Shown here: piece by piece, positions 5,686-8,157 of the stretch
How positions within the stretch are numbered: the stretch's first letter is position 1
Layout: every line of letters starts with the position of its first letter
Source: JBJKPP01 sp046706145
Lineage (GTDB): Bacteria > Bacteroidota > Ignavibacteria > Ignavibacteriales > Ignavibacteriaceae
Reading direction: 5' to 3'
Assembly: GCA_046706145.1 (NCBI GenBank)
Contig: JBJKPP010000132.1
Coordinates: 1 to 8,157 of the forward strand
DNA: 8,157 nt
Program-made: the position numbers and the translations under genes
Notes under the pieces: generated by a model
Seen by the model: only the letters and a program-made list of their open reading frames with translations
What the model was told of the DNA's origin: nothing
The model's database searches: none

Positions 5686-5727
5686 CCACCACATGTCCCA
5701 TCCGCTGGAGGGGAATGGAAAAGGTGG
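5686..5727. repeat. REP-like GC-rich hairpin between convergent genes
   Basis: CCCATCC (5697-5703) pairs with GGAGGGG (5707-5713) around a GCT loop, with one A-G mismatch. An outer CCACC (5686-5690) pairs with GGTGG (5723-5727). The GC-rich block stands out in AT-rich surroundings and lies between two convergent genes (ends at 5650 and 5754), a typical place for REP-like elements or a bidirectional terminator. TGGAGGGGAAT (5706-5716) recurs exactly in the leader at 1498-1508. Confidence 0.5.
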
Positions 5728-5753
5728 GTATAATTTATTTCCTAGTATCAACT

Positions 5754-6017
5754 TCAAGCAGCATTATCCTCTTCAGTATCTTCCTTTTTGTCTAAAACCC
5801 TTTCTAGAAAATCAAAGAGTCCGTTTGTTTTTAATAGAAGATATAACCCCACAACTAAATGGACAATAGCATTTATTAGATAATATTCCTGCGAATAATT
5901 ATTACGAATAAAATATCCAAACCATGAACCAATTACATAAATTAACGGATATATAGCTTCTATTAATACCCATATAGCTAGGAGTCTAATACCGACAATA
6001 AAGATATCTTTTCTCAT
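5754..6017 (-). CDS. Small two-helix membrane protein, unknown function
   Basis: An 87-residue protein on the minus strand. AAGGGG (plus 6025-6030) lies 7 nt upstream of the ATG and supports the start. Residues about 5-36 (IFIVGIRLLAIWVLIEAIYP, then LIYVIGSWFGYF) and 46-62 (YLINAIVHLVVGLYLLL) are hydrophobic and should span the membrane. The tail (DKKEDTEEDNAA) is acidic and soluble. The opening GIRLLAIWVL and the closing LYLLLKT are reminiscent of small uncharacterised membrane proteins common in Bacteroidota-like genomes; I do not know a function. It stands alone, convergent with the microprotein gene. A -7-like TAACTTTG (plus 6058-6065, minus strand) lies about 40 bp upstream, but no -33 TTG is visible at the right distance. 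Confidence 0.8.
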   Translation of the reverse strand: MRKDIFIVGIRLLAIWVLIEAIYPLIYVIGSWFGYFIRNNYSQEYYLINAIVHLVVGLYLLLKTNGLFDFLERVLDKKEDTEEDNAA

Positions 6018-6057
6018 TTTGTAACCCCTTAATTTTATATTTGCTAATGATTCATTA

Positions 6058-6065
6058 CAAAGTTA
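6058..6065 (-). promoter_or_regulatory. Possible -7 element (TAACTTTG) for the small membrane protein
   Basis: It matches TAnnTTTG exactly on the minus strand, about 40 bp before the ATG at 6017. No TTG lies 19-21 bp further upstream, so it is only a half-supported promoter. Confidence 0.3.
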
Positions 6066-6192
6066 AATAATTAGTTTGTTCATACTGCCCTTTGTCGTTA
6101 ATGCGATCTGATGAGTGACGAAAAATTTTTAAGAACAACTACGCTTTTTTTGACCTTTTACTTATTTAAGATATTATATGGCATTTCATTTT

Positions 6193-6233
6193 TTAAATGG
6201 TATTAGCATGAATGCAAAACATTCTTCATTTAA
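6193..6233. other. AT-rich stem-loop at the 3' end of the 6230 minus-strand frame
   Basis: TTAAATG (6193-6199) and CATTTAA (6227-6233) are inverted and enclose GAATG (6210-6214) / CATTC (6220-6224) with a CAAAA loop. It overlaps the stop codon of the leftward frame. No T tract follows on either strand, so a terminator role is weakly supported. The rest of 6018-6229 shows no gene. Confidence 0.25.
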
Positions 6234-6619
6234 TAAAAAAGTTTTATATCTCGACCAGTAGTATCGGTACCCCAGCATTTTTCTTCACGACTTGTAGAAT
6301 CCTTCAAGGACATTTTAATGTGATCTAATACAATATCATTAGTATGCGTGTTATAAGTGGAATCATAAAGTGCTTTTCTTAAAAAACTATTAATCCTATG
6401 TAGATCCTCTTCACCTAAACTATTATTTATAAATTTTTCTTCATTTACTACAAGATCAAATATATATGTTAAATATTGGAAATTGAAATTATATGTTTTA
6501 ATATTATCCTTTGAGATCGTCCAATCTGTTGTTTGAAAAAAAAATAATTTGTGGTAACCAATTTTAAAAATCAGTAGAAGCACAATTATATAAATCACTT
6601 CTTCTAAGCAATTCTTCAA
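6230..6619 (-). CDS. Unknown protein, probably the 3' part of a frameshifted gene
   Basis: A 129-codon frame on the minus strand. Its only usable start is TTG at 6619 with no ribosome binding site, and a stop lies a few codons upstream in frame. The first part (VIYIIVLLLIF) could be a membrane helix, but that stretch overlaps the end of another frame (6564-6755). The rest is polar and folds plausibly: YNFNFQYLTYIFDLV, NSLGEEDLHRINSFLRKALY, ending GTDTTGRDIKLFY. Removing one A from the five-A run at plus 6566-6570 joins the upstream frame to this one near its residue 20, giving one protein of about 171 residues. I read it as the C-terminal part of that protein. No family recognised. Confidence 0.45.
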   Translation of the reverse strand: MKNCLEEVIYIIVLLLIFKIGYHKLFFFQTTDWTISKDNIKTYNFNFQYLTYIFDLVVNEEKFINNSLGEEDLHRINSFLRKALYDSTYNTHTNDIVLDHIKMSLKDSTSREEKCWGTDTTGRDIKLFY

Positions 6620-6755
6620 ATATAAACGGTTTATCTATATTCCTGATTAAACGATTCATTTGAGAAAAATTTTGGGAATTTGAATTTAGAGTATTAATTA
6701 TCTCATTTGTATTGTCCATATATTGTTTGTCCATTTTTTTGCAAGAGTTCAACAT
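6564..6755 (-). CDS. Unknown protein, probably the 5' part of the same frameshifted gene
   Basis: A 63-codon frame from ATG 6755. The product is hydrophilic, Asn/Ser-rich and probably helical or coiled (MDNTNEIINTLNSNSQNF, then IDKPFIFEELLRRSDLYN), ending at a TAA directly after a run of T. The same frame stays open upstream of the ATG for about 35 codons, including a hydrophobic ILVFIGAYLALQ segment, but has no start codon there. The natural gene may therefore begin further right with a membrane anchor. The last 56 bp overlap the frame ending at 6230. This is consistent with a single-base frameshift, real or from sequencing. No family recognised. Confidence 0.4.
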   Translation of the reverse strand: MLNSCKKMDKQYMDNTNEIINTLNSNSQNFSQMNRLIRNIDKPFIFEELLRRSDLYNCASTDF

Positions 6756-6865
6756 TGACTTATAGATTGTGATCGTAATTTCTTTATTTGTGTCATTTGT
6801 ATTTTGTAACGCTAGATAAGCACCAATAAAGACAAGAATATTACTAGAGCAGTGCTTACAATAAG

Positions 6866-6961
6866 TTAAGGATAATTACTTAGTATATAATTTCTAGTCT
6901 CTTTATTTAACCAGTACAAAACACCTATAGCAATAGCTATTATTAGGATAATTATTATCAT
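6866..6961 (-). CDS. 31-residue single-helix membrane peptide (or start of the broken gene)
   Basis: ATG at 6961 is preceded by AGAAGAGGAAG (plus 6970-6980), the best Shine-Dalgarno on this strand, with 8-10 nt spacing. The product is MIIIILIIAIAIGVLYWLNK followed by a short polar tail, so it is essentially one membrane helix. After the TAA the same frame continues with another hydrophobic run (LIVSTALVIFLSLLVLI) and a TAG. The peptide could therefore be the intact N-terminus of a decayed two-helix protein whose remainder lies at 6230-6755. Alternatively it is a genuine small membrane protein. Confidence 0.4.
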   Translation of the reverse strand: MIIIILIIAIAIGVLYWLNKETRNYILSNYP

Positions 6962-7201
6962 AATATTTACTTCCTCTTCTATACCATATAATTAGTACTC
7001 AACCGAATTTGCCTTACATACAATGTCAGCAAATCCTGAATTTACAATTCTTAATAACTTCGAATTATTTGTAATTATACAACATGGGATTCAAATTTTT
7101 ATGATACTAGGATAAATCTAATCTTAATATGAATTTTTGCGCCTTGTTATTATTAAAAATTACATTTCTACTATTGATCCTGTTTCTAATCAGAGTTTCG
7201 C

Positions 7202-7235
7202 CCCGTATCCCCAAACCTAAAAACAACCCGTATCC
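7202..7235. repeat. Direct repeat CCCGTATCC x2
   Basis: CCCGTATCC at 7202-7210 and again at 7227-7235, a 25-bp period, in an otherwise AT-rich region. It may be a protein-binding pair; no gene overlaps it. Confidence 0.5.
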
Positions 7236-7313
7236 TAAATAATTCTAATGCCTGAAGAATGTAAGAAAAATAAAGCAGAAAAAATACCGTACAATTACTA
7301 ATCATTTTAATTA

Positions 7314-7348
7314 ACAATTGACAATTAAAAATGAACAATTATAAATAA
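7314..7348. repeat. Heptad repeat array 1 (consensus ACAATTA)
   Basis: Successive 7-bp units read ACAATTG, ACAATTA, AAAATGA, ACAATTA, TAAATAA. A further ACAATTA lies just upstream at 7291-7297. The array is degenerate but phase-keeping. Confidence 0.5.
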
Positions 7349-7363
7349 TTAAGAATATGCAGC

Positions 7364-7405
7364 AATTTCGCATTTTAAATTTTGACTTTTGAATTTTGAC
7401 CTTGA
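7364..7405. repeat. Heptad repeat array 2 (consensus AATTTTG)
   Basis: Six consecutive 7-bp units in phase: AATTTCG, CATTTTA, AATTTTG, ACTTTTG, AATTTTG, ACCTTGA. It resembles the complement of the first array, so the two could form an imperfect fold-back. Similar 7-bp-periodic spacers are widespread in some bacterial genomes. Confidence 0.55.
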
Positions 7406-7607
7406 CCAACAAAGCAATTTGTTTGAATTCTGCTGTAAATAACATAAATTAGAGGTGTGATTTTTTAAAAGTATGCCTTCACTCAAGTACTTACCTGATA
7501 GCAATTTTTAACAAATCCTAATTTTTACAAACAGATGCCTTAAAAACATTCTTCTTCAGATATTATTAGGGAATGGTTTTAGTGCGAAAAATAATATAGG
7601 AAGAAGT

Positions 7608-8157
7608 ATGTCATTCGAAAATCTGAATCTCATTAGACCAATACAAACAGCTCTAGCAAACGAAGGTTACAAACAGCCCACGCCAATTCAACAGCAGGCA
7701 ATCCCGGTAATTCTGGAAGGAAAAGACCTTATAGGCTGCGCACAAACCGGCACAGGCAAGACTGCTGCATTTGCTATTCCAATTCTTCAAATACTTGCTG
7801 AAGAGAAGAAATCCGGTAAATCTAATAGAAACATTAAAGCTTTGGTTTTAACGCCAACTAGAGAGCTTGCAGTGCAAGTCGCTGAAAGTTTCAGCATATA
7901 TGGAAAACACACAAGAATAAAAAACACGGTCGTTTACGGTGGAGTTTCGCAGCGGGCACAAACCGACAGGTTAAAGCACGGCGTTGAAATTCTTATTGCA
8001 ACTCCGGGCAGATTGCTGGATCTTGTTAACCAGAATTATATTAATCTTTCTCATATAGAACTGCTTGTTCTGGATGAAGCAGACAGAATGCTGGACATGG
8101 GTTTTATTAACGATATAAAAAAAATTATTGCAATCATGCCTTCAAAAAGGCAGTCCC
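7608..8157 (+). CDS. rhlE: DEAD-box RNA helicase, RhlE-type, N-terminal half (runs off right edge)
   Basis: 183 codons are open from the ATG at 7608, preceded by AGGAAG (7598-7603) at good spacing. It is an ATP-dependent RNA helicase domain 1: F3 of the upstream aromatic position, Q motif GYKQPTPIQ with Q28, motif I AQTGTGKT (45-52), Ia PTRELA (83-88), GG (111-112), Ib TPGR (132-135) and motif II DEAD (156-159). The sequence ends at KRQS just before motif III (SAT), so helicase domain 2 and the usual basic tail are outside the window. The compact N-terminus starting straight at the Q-motif region is typical of RhlE. Members unwind RNA duplexes in ribosome assembly and mRNA decay and are often cold-induced. 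The 200-bp leader could hold cold-responsive structure, but I see none clearly. Confidence 0.92.
   Translation, partial: MSFENLNLIRPIQTALANEGYKQPTPIQQQAIPVILEGKDLIGCAQTGTGKTAAFAIPILQILAEEKKSGKSNRNIKALVLTPTRELAVQVAESFSIYGKHTRIKNTVVYGGVSQRAQTDRLKHGVEILIATPGRLLDLVNQNYINLSHIELLVLDEADRMLDMGFINDIKKIIAIMPSKRQS

Larger units (their letters stand above)
6962..7607. other. Long non-coding stretch before the helicase gene
   Basis: In 646 bp I find no convincing gene on either strand. It contains the ribosome binding site of the leftward 31-codon frame, a 9-bp direct repeat (7202-7235), 7-bp-periodic AT-rich repeats (7314-7405) and the helicase leader. No TAnnTTTG promoter with a proper -33 partner was found. 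Confidence 0.5.

Noticed and set aside
6108..6123. Hammerhead-ribozyme-like core CTGATGA...GAAA with a GTC at 6094-6096
   Set aside because: Stem II would be a single G-C pair with a TGA loop, the bases after GAAA do not pair with those before GTC, and stem I is at best three weak pairs. A chance match.
7473..7511. 12-codon leader peptide before the helicase
   Set aside because: The nearest ribosome-site-like sequence (AGAGGT, 7451-7456) is 16 nt away and the codons show no attenuation pattern.
1..8157. CRISPR array, tRNA, rRNA, transposase or integrase
   Set aside because: No regularly spaced identical repeats of CRISPR length, no cloverleaf or rRNA words, and no mobile-element protein motifs or terminal repeats were seen on either strand.

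Overview
The window is an AT-rich bacterial segment. It probably comes from the Bacteroidota/Chlorobi/Ignavibacteria side of the tree. That is an inference from three things: a Bacteroidota-type promoter (TTTG, 21 bp, TAnnTTTG) on the minus strand near 321-353, the style of the two response regulators and two radical SAM proteins, and the mixed use of Shine-Dalgarno sites (some genes have a good one, others none). No taxonomic marker gene is present.

Layout. Position 1-292 (minus) is the N-terminal part of a TauE/SafE-type membrane transporter that runs off the left edge. Positions 627-5487 (plus) form the core: response regulator 1 (627-1328), two B12-binding-type radical SAM enzymes 32 bp apart (1568-3115 and 3148-4623), and response regulator 2 (4801-5487), a clear paralogue of the first. 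A 41-residue Lys-rich microprotein (5525-5650) follows. A REP-like hairpin (5686-5727) separates it from a small two-helix membrane protein on the minus strand (5754-6017). Positions 6230-6961 (minus) hold three short AT-rich reading frames that look like pieces of one or two frameshifted membrane-protein genes. Positions 6962-7607 are non-coding and carry 7-bp-periodic repeats and a 9-bp direct repeat. From 7608 to the right edge is the N-terminal half of a RhlE-type DEAD-box RNA helicase.

How the genes may work together. The core reads as a self-contained module: two near-identical NarL/LuxR-type regulators bracket two radical SAM enzymes. The second enzyme has the HpnP/DUF4070-like architecture of lipid- or tetrapyrrole-modifying methylases. 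Both regulators carry an Asp where receiver domains normally have the Thr/Ser switch residue, so their activation is probably atypical. Their 5' leaders share spaced sequence blocks. The enzyme operon has its own leader with a strong bulged hairpin that contains a Shine-Dalgarno-like loop and a Met-Ser-stop mini-ORF. The function of the module is not known to me; modification of a membrane lipid or pigment under dual-regulator control is a working hypothesis only.
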